Part shown: one piece after another, positions 1 through 7,905 of the stretch
Numbering within the stretch: the first letter of the stretch is position 1
Layout: the number at the start of each line of letters is the position of its first letter
Assembly: GCA_034506255.1 (NCBI GenBank)
Contig: JAPDPX010000004.1
Coordinates: 124,001 to 188,000, forward strand
Length of the DNA stretch: 64,000 bases
Origin: a candidate division KSB1 bacterium
GTDB taxonomy: Bacteria > Zhuqueibacterota > Zhuqueibacteria > Zhuqueibacterales > Zhuqueibacteraceae
Direction: 5' to 3'
The notes under the pieces: generated by a model
Told to the model about the DNA's origin: nothing
What the model saw: only the letters and a program-made list of their open reading frames with translations
The model's database searches: none
Program-made: the position numbers and the translations under genes

Positions 1-963
1 ATGCACCACAACGAGATCGATGTTGCCGGGCGCAGAGCCGGTCTCACGGATGCCGTCATAGAGGAACAGGGTGAAGCCGGTGTCCCGGCCTTCGGGATTG
101 GCCGCGAACTTCGTTGGATCCAGCACACCGCTGGCGATCGCAACGTAGGTCTCGCCCGGCTTCAACGTCACCGTGAACGTTTTGAGCGCTTCATTTACCG
201 AGGTGCTGGTGCTGGGTGCCACTGCGATGCTGAGCGGCACGCCTGCCGGCGCATCGATGAAGGGCGTGGCGCGGCGGAAGCCGAAGTTGTCGAGTAGGAG
301 ACCGCCATTAAGATACACATCAACGCGCGCAGCCGCCGCGTCCGCGGAGTTGTGAATCACTTGCAGCCGCGCCGTGGTCAATTGCGGCAACTCCACCACG
401 GTGCCGTTGGCCAGCACGGCAATCAGCCCGAAAGCTTTGCCGTTCTGATTGGCGGCAGGATTCAGGAACCCGGAAGCCAGCACTGTCAGCGAGGAGCCGG
501 CGAGGCCGCTCAGATCCGCCTGGAAGGCAGCGACGGTGGTGCTGTTGTCGCCGCCCGGAGTGATATCGAGTGTGTATTTGCCGGCAGGCACAGAGAGATA
601 ACCGGTCAGGTCGCCGTACCTGGCATTGTCCACCAGCGTGGCAATGCCGCGCGCAATCACATCAACGGCCGGCGCGTCGGTGGCGCCGTGCACCGCGAAG
701 AAATCGACATTGCCGGCAGCCGTTGCCTGCTCACGCGCCTCGGCAACGGAGGAACTCGTTGCGGGCGCGACCGCGATGCTGAGCGGCACGTCCGCCGGCA
801 CTTCGACGAAGGGGGTGGCGGTGCGGAAGGCAAAATCATTCAACAGCAGGCTGCCGTTCACATAGACATCGACTTTCTCAGCCGCGGGATCAGCCGCATT
901 GTGAATCACCTGCTCAGACCCAGAAATGAATGGCTTGGAATGAGGGACGGACGGAGCGAGCAT
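1..963 (-). CDS. DUF4397-domain protein, cut by left edge
   Basis: The reverse strand stays open from about 963 to position 1 and runs off the window, so the C-terminus is missing. The translation holds two successive DUF4397-type units, each beginning with a VIHN-(A/S)-AD motif followed by VDVY-NG and a PFI/V segment, then a PLSIAVAP stretch. These beta-rich domains are usually found in exported or cell-wall proteins. The N-terminus is odd. The reading frame opens at 1020 (an ATG) with another ATG at 963, but neither gives a signal peptide, and the sequence just upstream is a mobile-looking repeat starting at 1048. The gene may have lost its true 5' end. Domain identity is fairly secure; the start and completeness are not. 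Confidence 0.6.
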   Translation of the reverse strand, partial: MLAPSVPHSKPFISGSEQVIHNAADPAAEKVDVYVNGSLLLNDFAFRTATPFVEVPADVPLSIAVAPATSSSVAEAREQATAAGNVDFFAVHGATDAPAVDVIARGIATLVDNARYGDLTGYLSVPAGKYTLDITPGGDNSTTVAAFQADLSGLAGSSLTVLASGFLNPAANQNGKAFGLIAVLANGTVVELPQLTTARLQVIHNSADAAAARVDVYLNGGLLLDNFGFRRATPFIDAPAGVPLSIAVAPSTSTSVNEALKTFTVTLKPGETYVAIASGVLDPTKFAANPEGRDTGFTLFLYDGIRETGSAPGNIDLVVVH

Positions 964-1047
964 AAATGCAACCCAGGAGTTGTTCGCCCTGCAGCAACAC
1001 ACTACGCCCATCTCTGGCATTACCCTGCCACACGCCGCAATTTTTTA

Positions 1048-1404
1048 CCTGAATTTTGCACCCATCTTGATCCCTCCGCGAGAAATGCCGATTTGATTGC
1101 GACGCCCAACCACCCAGGGGGTGGGGCATAAAAAATTTTGCCGGCCAACGTGCCGGCAACTCCGGTAGGAGTGAACTGTTTTTAGTGAGGCTGCTTCTTG
1201 CATTTCCCAAAACTCCGTGAGGAGCGACCTGTTCGATTCTCCTCGAAAAGACCGCGCCAGATCATGGGAAATTCGACAGGCCACTCCTGACGGAGTTTAA
1301 AGACACGCAAGCTTCCCATGTCTATAAACAGATCACTCCTGATGGAGTTTTGTGAACAAGGCATTTCTTCCGGTCAACAGCAAGCCGGCATGCAAAATTC
1401 AGGC
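1048..1404. repeat. MITE-like element, copy A
   Basis: This 357 bp non-coding segment is bounded by perfect 13 bp terminal inverted repeats: CCTGAATTTTGCA at 1048-1060 and its complement at 1391-1403. Inside, one part carries a CCACCC-GGGGTGG palindrome (about 1110-1127). The other part carries several short palindromes of the ACTCCTGACGGAGT kind (about 1159, 1209, 1284, 1336) and a TGTCTATAAACA box near 1319. About 190 bp of the interior recurs inverted at 7241-7440, and both parts recur inverted at 39342-39766. No transposase is encoded, so it is best described as a MITE-like or palindromic repeat element. Confidence 0.7.
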
Positions 1405-1529
1405 ACTACAAAAGTATTTTCGTGAACGCAAAGTCGCCAGGAAGCCCGGCCGCCAGGAACCCCGCAAGGTTTTTCATCGCGGCCTGGCGATTCCGCGTCT
1501 TTGCGTTTTCTGCAAAGATTTGTCCTGCA

Positions 1530-1640
1530 CCTGAATTTTGCATCCGGATTGATCTCCTCCGCGAGAGACGCCGCTTTGATCGCGAGCGCCAACCACCCAA
1601 GGGGTGGGGCATAAAAAAATTCGCGGGCAAACGTTTGTCG
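1530..1640. repeat. MITE-like element, partial copy B
   Basis: This segment starts with the same CCTGAATTTTGCA end and then repeats about 100 bp of the left part of copy A, including the TGATC-CCTCCGCGAGAGA stretch and the CCACCC-GGGGTGG palindrome followed by an A-rich tail. No matching right end was found downstream, so it appears truncated. Between copies A and B (1405-1529) lies an inverted repeat whose arms contain AACGCAAAG and CTTTGCGTT. The rest of the spacer up to 2187 shows no convincing gene. Confidence 0.55.
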
Positions 1641-2187
1641 CACGCGCGCAAGCGCAGCATGAAGAATTCTTTCGTCAAGATTGTCAGCAGGAGACGTGGT
1701 TGACAAAAAGGCAACCCTGCCGCAATGTTGCGCGAGATGCGCGAGTGCCCGGCGCAAACGCCCCGGCCCGGTTGGCCAGGCTTGGGCCGGTCACTGCCCA
1801 ACGGCAATTTCTCTTCGCAAAGCGTCATGCCCAGCAGCGCATTGTCGGTTTGGAAAATGTTGACGTTGATGGCTGCTTTGCATACCCCGGGCGAGCCGCT
1901 GGTTGCGAAAACACAAACCGGTTTGCCCGCCAAAACGTGGGGAGGCCGGCGTCGCACCGGTCCGCCGTGCAGCCCTGCGTCTTCGCAATGGCCGCACTGT
2001 TTCACCTCATCTCGGCCGCGAATGCCGTTGCGTGGATCGAAATCCCCTCACAACGGCCCGCCCCGCCGGCCCGCAGCGCGCGCAGTGCCGTGAAAGACGG
2101 CCTGGCACCGGCTGCCGGACTGGCCCGCTCCGCCTGCGCACCACCCGTCTTGACATTACCGCTGATTTTCTTTATCCTCCGCTCGCG

Positions 2188-3081
2188 ATGAATTTCACCA
2201 AGCCGAGTCTGATCGACGCCGATGATCTCATCAACCAGCTCGCCGTCAAAGCCGGTTCCTCGCTGTGGCTGGGACGCTGCCGCGAAAACGACATCCTGGC
2301 GGCCCTGGAGAAAAGCGGTTTCCTGCCGGACTTGCGCGCCCGCGGGCTGGCACCGGTGGTGCTGCAGATCGAACCGCTCGATCCCTTTCTGCAGGCTCTG
2401 AAGCTTTATCATCGCGAAGTGGCGCCGGAGCGCCTGCTGGCGGAATTCCGCGGCCGCGAAACCGTACTGGCGCCGCGCCGGCGGCTGGCGGATGGCCTGG
2501 GTGAGCCCCTGCCGCGCGTGCTCGCCATCGAGTGGCTGCTGCTGCAAAACCCCGAGGCGGATTTCACCCCCGAGCGGCCCATCCTGCCGGGGCAGCGCCA
2601 TCCCGGCCTGGGCCAGGCACGCCGCGTGCTCAACATGCTGGTGCAGCTCGCCAAACGGCTGGAGCTGGAGGCGGTCACCAATTTCCCCGAGTATTATCAC
2701 AACGCCTTTTTTTATCACCACGACTTTCATTTTTATGATCCGGTGCGCGAAGGCATGCTGCAGGCGCTGGCACGCGATTGCCAGGGGCACACCGTTGCGG
2801 AAATTTCCTGGGCCATTGATCTCGGCTGTGTGAACACCGCCGGTGGCGAAAAATTCCGCTGGGAATCGGATCTGCAAATCCTGCCGCTTTCGCCGCGCCT
2901 GGTGAAGTATTTCGAATCGCAGGCCTATCGCCGTCAGGTCGGGGAGGCCTGTGCGGCGTGGCATTTTGTGATGGACGAAAACCGGTGGCCAGCGGTTCGG
3001 CCGGCCGGCGCAGGGCCACCGCGTTCATCATCGGGCACGGCACCCGGTCATCATCACCGTTTCATCGGAGGAGAGGGTCAC
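2188..3081 (+). other. Unknown conserved-looking domain upstream of acyl-CoA synthetase
   Basis: These 298 in-frame codons encode a protein-like, non-repetitive sequence. It includes a PILPGQRHPGLGQAR segment (about residue 130), a FPEYYHNAFFYHHDF segment rich in His and aromatic residues (about residue 168), and an ISWAIDLGCVN segment near the end. I do not recognise the family. The last 30 residues before 3082 are low-complexity (Pro, Gly, His) and look like either a linker or untranslated spacer. No Shine-Dalgarno is obvious before 2188. It may be a separate gene that lost its stop codon, or a genuine domain fusion. Confidence 0.5.
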
Positions 3082-4863
3082 ATGCCATATTCCACGATTT
3101 ATGAGATGCTGCATCACCTCAGTGTGCAAAACGGCAGCAAACCGGCCTACCGCTTCAAGCGCGACGGCCGCTGGCAGGAGGTGAGCTGGCAGGAAAATGA
3201 GGCGCGCTGCCGGCAGATTGCCCGCAGCCTGATGGCACTCGGAGTGAAAGCGGGCGACAAGGTCAACATTCTCAGCCAGACCCGGCTGGAGTGGGTGCAG
3301 TGTGATTTCGGCATCGTCTCCTGCGGCGGGGTGACGGTGGGCATCTATCCCTCCAATCTCGCGCCCGATTGTGCCTACATCATCGACCACAGCGACGCGG
3401 AAGTCATTTTCGTGGAAAATGCCGACCAACTCGCCAAGATTTTGTCGGTGCGGGCGGAGCTGCCGCGGCTGCGCCATCTCATCGTCTTCGACGGTCCGGG
3501 CGATGCCGCGCAACAGGTGTGGAGTTGGGAGGAGTTTCTGGCGCGCGGCGAGGCGGTGAGCGAGACGGAACTGGAGCAACGCGCCGCCGCCATCCGGCCG
3601 GATGATCTCGCCTCGCTGGTCTACACCTCCGGCACCACCGGCGTGCCCAAGGGCGCCATGCTCACCCATCACAATCTCATCTTCACTTCCGACTCGGCCA
3701 GCCGCTGCCTGCCGTTGGAAGGCGAGATGGTCACGCTGTTGTTTCTGCCGCTGGCGCACGTCTTCGCGCGCCTGATCGTTTACTTCTGTCTGCAATCGGG
3801 CAAGACCATCGCCTTTGCCGAAAGCATCGAGAAGGTCGCGGAGAATTTGCAGGAGGTCAAACCGCATTTCATCGCCAGCGTGCCGCGCATTTATGAGAAA
3901 ATTTACACCCGCGTGCTCGCCAATGTGCAGGCCGCCGGCGGCCTCAAGGCGAAATTGTTTTACTGGGCGCTCGGCGTCGGCACCCGGGTGAGCCAGTTGC
4001 AGCAACAGCGGCAGCCGATCCCCGCCGGCCTGGCCTGGCGTCACCGTCTGGCGAACAAGCTGGTGCTGCACAAGGTGCAGGCGGCCTTCGGGGGCCGGCT
4101 GCAGTGGGCGGTCTCCGGCGCGGCGCCGCTCAACAAGAGCATCGCCGAGTTCTTCCACGCCTGCGGCATCACCATCCTGGAGGGCATCGGCATGACCGAG
4201 AACACCTCCTTCACCAACGTCAACCGCATCGACAACAACAAATTCGGCACGGTCGGGCCGGTGGGCCCCGGCATCGAGATGAAACTGGCGGAGGACGGCG
4301 AAGTGCTGTATCGCGGCCCCAACGTCATGAAGGGCTACTACAAAAATCCCGCCGCCACCGCCGAAGCCATCGATGCGGAAGGCTGGCTGCACACCGGCGA
4401 CATCGGCGAAATCGATGCCGACGGCTTCCTCAAAATCACCGACCGCAAGAAGGATTTGATCATCACCGCCGGCGGCAAAAACGTCGCGCCGCAGCGCATT
4501 GAGCGCATTCTGCGCACCTCGCGCTACATCAACCAGGCGGTGGCGGTGGGCGACCGGCAAAGGTTCATCACCGCCCTGGTCACCCTCAACCCGGAGTATG
4601 TCGAACCCTGGGCGCGCAGCCAGGGCATCGCCTTCAAGAGTATCGATGAGCTGGTCGATCACCCCAAAGTGCGGGCGTTGATCGAAGCCGAGGTGCAGGA
4701 GAAAAACAAGCAGCTTGCCTCGTTCGAGAGCGTCAAACGCGTGCGCATCGTGCCGCGCGACTTCACCATCGCCGGCGGCGAGCTGACCCCCACGCTCAAA
4801 ATCAGACGCAAGGTGGTGACGGAGAAATATCAGAAGCTGCTGGAGGAGATGTATGCGGAGTAG
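2188..4863 (+). CDS. Long-chain acyl-CoA synthetase with in-frame N-terminal domain
   Basis: The C-terminal 593 residues (from the ATG at 3082) are a complete AMP-forming long-chain fatty acid-CoA ligase. This family activates free fatty acids with ATP and CoA. Visible signatures are the P-loop YTSGTTGVPKG, the GIGMTE core motif, the GWLHTGDIGEID hinge and the DRKKDLIITAGGKN motif near the catalytic lysine region. The reading frame continues upstream without a stop to an ATG at 2188, adding about 298 residues of a separate domain. The standard family length (about 600 residues) and a good ribosome site before 3082 argue for a start at 3082 in at least part of the translation. The missing stop codon leaves a 891-residue fusion equally open. 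No close operon partner is seen; the next gene is on the other strand. Confidence 0.85.
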   Translation: MNFTKPSLIDADDLINQLAVKAGSSLWLGRCRENDILAALEKSGFLPDLRARGLAPVVLQIEPLDPFLQALKLYHREVAPERLLAEFRGRETVLAPRRRLADGLGEPLPRVLAIEWLLLQNPEADFTPERPILPGQRHPGLGQARRVLNMLVQLAKRLELEAVTNFPEYYHNAFFYHHDFHFYDPVREGMLQALARDCQGHTVAEISWAIDLGCVNTAGGEKFRWESDLQILPLSPRLVKYFESQAYRRQVGEACAAWHFVMDENRWPAVRPAGAGPPRSSSGTAPGHHHRFIGGEGHMPYSTIYEMLHHLSVQNGSKPAYRFKRDGRWQEVSWQENEARCRQIARSLMALGVKAGDKVNILSQTRLEWVQCDFGIVSCGGVTVGIYPSNLAPDCAYIIDHSDAEVIFVENADQLAKILSVRAELPRLRHLIVFDGPGDAAQQVWSWEEFLARGEAVSETELEQRAAAIRPDDLASLVYTSGTTGVPKGAMLTHHNLIFTSDSASRCLPLEGEMVTLLFLPLAHVFARLIVYFCLQSGKTIAFAESIEKVAENLQEVKPHFIASVPRIYEKIYTRVLANVQAAGGLKAKLFYWALGVGTRVSQLQQQRQPIPAGLAWRHRLANKLVLHKVQAAFGGRLQWAVSGAAPLNKSIAEFFHACGITILEGIGMTENTSFTNVNRIDNNKFGTVGPVGPGIEMKLAEDGEVLYRGPNVMKGYYKNPAATAEAIDAEGWLHTGDIGEIDADGFLKITDRKKDLIITAGGKNVAPQRIERILRTSRYINQAVAVGDRQRFITALVTLNPEYVEPWARSQGIAFKSIDELVDHPKVRALIEAEVQEKNKQLASFESVKRVRIVPRDFTIAGGELTPTLKIRRKVVTEKYQKLLEEMYAE
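3067..3084 (+). promoter_or_regulatory. Internal ribosome binding site before acyl-CoA synthetase domain
   Basis: GGAGGAGAGG stands six to seven bases ahead of the ATG at 3082, inside the continuous open frame. It supports independent initiation of the synthetase domain. Confidence 0.6.
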
Positions 4864-5417
4864 TTTGCGATGGTTTGTCGCGGCGCCTCATGGCGCGCTG
4901 TGAGGTTTCTCCCCGCAGGTTGCGCGTGTTTCGCCATTTTCCAGCCGGTTGCCGGGTGGCGCGGTTTCGCCTGCCGGTGAAGCGCACCGGCGGACTTCAC
5001 ACCATGCACCCGGATGCCCGGCAGGCAGGTGGATGCGTGCCGCTGGCAGCTTCCCCGCCCCCGCGCGAAATGTTTCGTGATGCCACACGCGGGCCGCTTG
5101 CTCTTGAACGATGTCCGTCACCCCGGTCACGACAGTGATGGAGGAAGTATCCGGCGCCATGATTGCCGGCTTTGCTCCTGACGGCAGGCGGGCGGTACTC
5201 GAGGTTTTGAGTGCTGCTTTGCTGCCCGCTGAGGTGGCCGGCAGGATTCATTTCGTGATCGTTGTCGCGTTGTCCGCCGCGGCATACCGTAGTTGGTCTC
5301 CATTCCCCCTCTGGCGCCAGTTTCTATGCCGGCGCGCGACAGTCAGCACCGGCGCTGCCACTTGAAACGGGATGAAGAAGATTTTTCTCCCTTCCGGAGA
5401 TGCGCCCCGAGCAGCGC
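4864..5417. other. Intergenic spacer, no gene seen
   Basis: This is a convergent spacer between the synthetase and the glycosidase gene. It is GC-rich, with no ORF that looks like protein, no terminator with a T-run, and no clear repeat copy. Confidence 0.4.
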
Positions 5418-7097
5418 TCAGTGCACCACCGTCAGACTCGTGTGCCACTCGCCCGCGGCAGTGGTCGCGACAATTACATACCTGCCCGCCGGGATATGTC
5501 TCCATGCCAGTTGCATCTGATTGAACCCCGCCTGCGCCCGGCCCGAGGTGCGTGCCACGACCCGGCCGAGCAAATCCAGCATGCGAATCTCCACCGGGCC
5601 GGCGCGAGGCAGCGAGAAGGAAAGTTTGACCTGCTGCCGCGCGGGATTGGGATGTGCCTGCAGTGCATAGTGCCGGGGCGGGGCGGTCTGCGCCGATCGC
5701 ACGGCACTGCCCGCGCCGAGGTGCACCAGGCGGATGGCATCCACGCACACATAAGCGGGCGACGCCGTGCCGGCCGCCTGGTCCGTCACCACCACGCAAT
5801 CCCCCGCTGCCAGCTCGAATTCCCCCAGCACGTTCCACTTGCCCTGCGTCGCCAGATTGCTTTGATCCACCCGCACCAGCACGCTGTCGCCCGCATGAAA
5901 AATGAAAAACGGCGTGTTGCCGGCGCGATTGCCCGCCGGCACCCACCAGGCCGCAACTTCATACCGGCCCGCGGTTAGATTGCCGAATCGAAACACTGCA
6001 CGATCCTGACCGACACCCACTTGATTCAAGCGCGCTTTGGTGGTGCCGTAGAACGGCGTGTTGGCGCTTTCGAACCAGGCGCCGCGCTCGCGATAGCAGC
6101 AGGAATCCCCGGTGTCGAAATAGAGCGTCTCACCCGGAATCGGCGGCTCGCTTTTCCCGGGCGCAAGCACAAAGGCGGAGGCCACCTCGCGCGGCACGCC
6201 GTCGGAAGGCCGGTTGATCAGCGTTTGTCCCACCACCAATGTCGAAGAGCCGCCACCATCGAGATTCACCGCCTCGACCGCGCCGAGCGCCAGCATGAAC
6301 TGCGCCAGTTCGGTCAACGAAGCGCCGCGACTCGCGACTTGGCGGCCATCCACCACCATCAACAGCAGCCGGCCATCTGCCGTGTAACCCACTGCCGTGC
6401 GGGGATGGCGATCGTCGACGTTGCCGATGCCGGAACCGAAAAAAACTTCCTCCTCCCAGGTGATGCGCACGCTGCCATTGTGAATCAACACCGGCCCGCC
6501 GCCAATGGCATTCCACAGCGGCCAGGGCGCGCCATTTGCCGGAAAAGTCGCACTCGGCTGCGGCTGGGGCTGGCCCTGCTTGTTCGGACTCGGTTCCGGG
6601 TAGGCATAAGTGACGCCGGCCACGTCATAGATCCAGGCCACGTCCGGCGTGCCGTCGCGCAGCAGGCCAAACGCGGAGCGCGTGGGAAAGTACGTGACAC
6701 CGTTGCGATTCAAAGCGCCAATATTGGGTGACAGCACCACCCCTCGGTCGGCGACCAGGCTGAAGGAAGCGGTGGTGCCGCCGCTGCTGCCGAAATAGCC
6801 GCCGTTGATCGCGATCCACGACTTGGCGCCGGCGGCAAATTGCGGAACGGTTTCCCTGCCATCGCTCTCATCGGAAAGCAGGGCTTGCGCCTGCCATGTG
6901 GTGTCGCGCAGATCGGCGCTCACATACCAGGCGTGAATTGGAACGGTGCTGTTGCTGGCCTCATAGACGCGCAGGCTGGCGGGCAGACTGGCGTTGAGAT
7001 CCGCACGCGGCACCCAGGTCAGGGTGATTTGGCCTTGCGCTGCAACGGCCGCCAAAAGAAGCGGGAAAAGCGCGGACAATGTTGGGCGGCAGGACAT
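5418..7097 (-). CDS. Secreted phosphodiester glycosidase-like protein with sorting domain
   Basis: This is a 559-residue exported protein. The start at 7097 is preceded by GAGGAG and gives a clean signal peptide (LFPLLLAAVAAQGQ). Residues about 80-330 match the phosphodiester glycosidase (NAGPA/DUF2233) family, which hydrolyses sugar phosphodiester bonds. Signatures are AINGGYF, GGGPVLI, HPRTAVGY and AVNLDGGGSSTLV. Next comes a golvesin-type beta domain (about 340-460, with a GQDRAVFRF segment and VCVDAIRLV). The C-terminus (about 475-559) is a T9SS/FlgD-type sorting module with HPNPARQQV and LLGRVV. The frame extends 65 residues further upstream but only into repeat DNA. The substrate is unknown. 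Confidence 0.85.
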   Translation of the reverse strand: MSCRPTLSALFPLLLAAVAAQGQITLTWVPRADLNASLPASLRVYEASNSTVPIHAWYVSADLRDTTWQAQALLSDESDGRETVPQFAAGAKSWIAINGGYFGSSGGTTASFSLVADRGVVLSPNIGALNRNGVTYFPTRSAFGLLRDGTPDVAWIYDVAGVTYAYPEPSPNKQGQPQPQPSATFPANGAPWPLWNAIGGGPVLIHNGSVRITWEEEVFFGSGIGNVDDRHPRTAVGYTADGRLLLMVVDGRQVASRGASLTELAQFMLALGAVEAVNLDGGGSSTLVVGQTLINRPSDGVPREVASAFVLAPGKSEPPIPGETLYFDTGDSCCYRERGAWFESANTPFYGTTKARLNQVGVGQDRAVFRFGNLTAGRYEVAAWWVPAGNRAGNTPFFIFHAGDSVLVRVDQSNLATQGKWNVLGEFELAAGDCVVVTDQAAGTASPAYVCVDAIRLVHLGAGSAVRSAQTAPPRHYALQAHPNPARQQVKLSFSLPRAGPVEIRMLDLLGRVVARTSGRAQAGFNQMQLAWRHIPAGRYVIVATTAAGEWHTSLTVVH

Positions 7098-7240
7098 GGT
7101 GGGCTCCTCATAGATCATGGCTGTACAAAATCTGCGTTTCACATTTTTTGTCGCAGCCCCTTCAGGGCTGCTGCCTGAAGGGCATGGCTCCAAGATGCAA
7201 TTGGCATTCATGCTCGAAATTTGCCCGGCGGCGTATTCTT

Positions 7241-7778
7241 CCCGAATTTGGCACGCCGGCTCGCTGTTCTCCGGAAGAAATGGCGTGTTCACAAAACGCC
7301 GTCAGGAGTGAACTGTTTGTAGACAGGGGCATCTTGCGTGTCTTTAAACTCCGTCAGGAGTGGCCTGTAAAATTTCTCATGATCTGGCGCGGTTTTTTGA
7401 GCAGAGCCGGGCAGGTCACTCCTGACGGAGTTGACCGCAAGTTTGCCTGCAAAATTTTTTCTGCACCACCCCCCTGGTTGGCATAGGTGTCAAACTAAGA
7501 TGCCAGGAGCGTTATTGTTGGTTTGAGATGGCCGGTTGTTCAGCGCCGTAATGTTTATAGAAAACCACAAATGCGCGATTAAAGCTCCGTAGGAACGATA
7601 TGTGAATTGTCGAATGTGAACAGTTGACATAGCGCATTTACATGCCGCTCCTACGGAGCTTGGAAAATTACAGAATTCGCACGCCGTAAACATTCCACCC
7701 CCAACAGGGGTGGGACATGAGTCTCTAACTTGACACCTATGCCCCTGGGGGGTGGGCGTCGCGATCAAATCGGTCAAA
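7241..7778. repeat. MITE-like element, inverted copy C, interrupted
   Basis: The interior of copy A recurs here in reverse orientation. A degenerate end (CCCGAATTTGGCA) sits at 7241. The ACTCC-GGAGT palindromes lie at about 7302, 7365 and 7416, and a GTTTGTAGACA box lies near 7312. The part carrying the GGGGTGG palindrome resumes only at 7742-7778, because a second element occupies 7482-7741. Spacer 7098-7240 also holds CCCTTCAGGGCTGCTGCCTGAAGGG (in two halves), a piece resembling another repeat family seen near 21.2 and 28.8 kb. Confidence 0.6.
7482..7741. mobile_element. 260 bp non-coding element nested in copy C
   Basis: Perfect 12 bp terminal inverted repeats bound it: CATAGGTGTCAA at 7482-7493 and its complement at 7730-7741. 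Inside are a large inverted pair, GCTCCGTAGGA at about 7583 and TCCTACGGAGC at about 7650, a TGTTTATAGA box near 7550, and a CCACCCCCAACAGGGGTGG palindrome near 7696. No ORF of substance is present. It sits within a copy of another repeat, so it looks like an insertion into an insertion. Confidence 0.6.
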
Positions 7779-7857
7779 CTTTGCGTTCTTCGCGGCTTCG
7801 CGGTTCTGAATAATTTTGGGCAGGAGGCTTGGCGCTCAGCCGTCTGTAGCGCGAGAT

Positions 7858-7905
7858 CGTAGCGCAGACATCTTGTCTGCAGGCAGGCTGGAAACCTGCG
7901 TTACG
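7858..7905. repeat. Palindromic repeat overlapping TPR gene stop codon
   Basis: Two linked hairpins, GCAGAC-ATCTT-GTCTGC and GCAGGC-TGGAAA-CCTGC, are enclosed by CGTAGCGCAG and CTGCGTTACG ends. The right end contributes the TAA stop of the TPR gene on the reverse strand. Related pieces occur near 21335 and 57890. Confidence 0.5.

Noticed and set aside
1352..2005. Several ORFs of 60-200 residues in both strands
   Set aside because: They translate the repeat elements (recurrent PLGGW-type peptides) and have no ribosome sites or family features.
1903..2187. Upstream extension of the acyl-CoA synthetase frame
   Set aside because: The extra 95 codons are Arg/Pro-rich spacer translation; the ATG at 2188 is the first plausible start.
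5419..7097. Forward-strand ORFs across the glycosidase gene
   Set aside because: They are shadows of the reverse-strand gene, with Arg/His-rich composition and no domain signatures.
7625..7660. Promoter-like TTGACA near 7625
   Set aside because: It lies within a mobile-looking element, has no -10 partner at proper spacing and no gene downstream in that direction.
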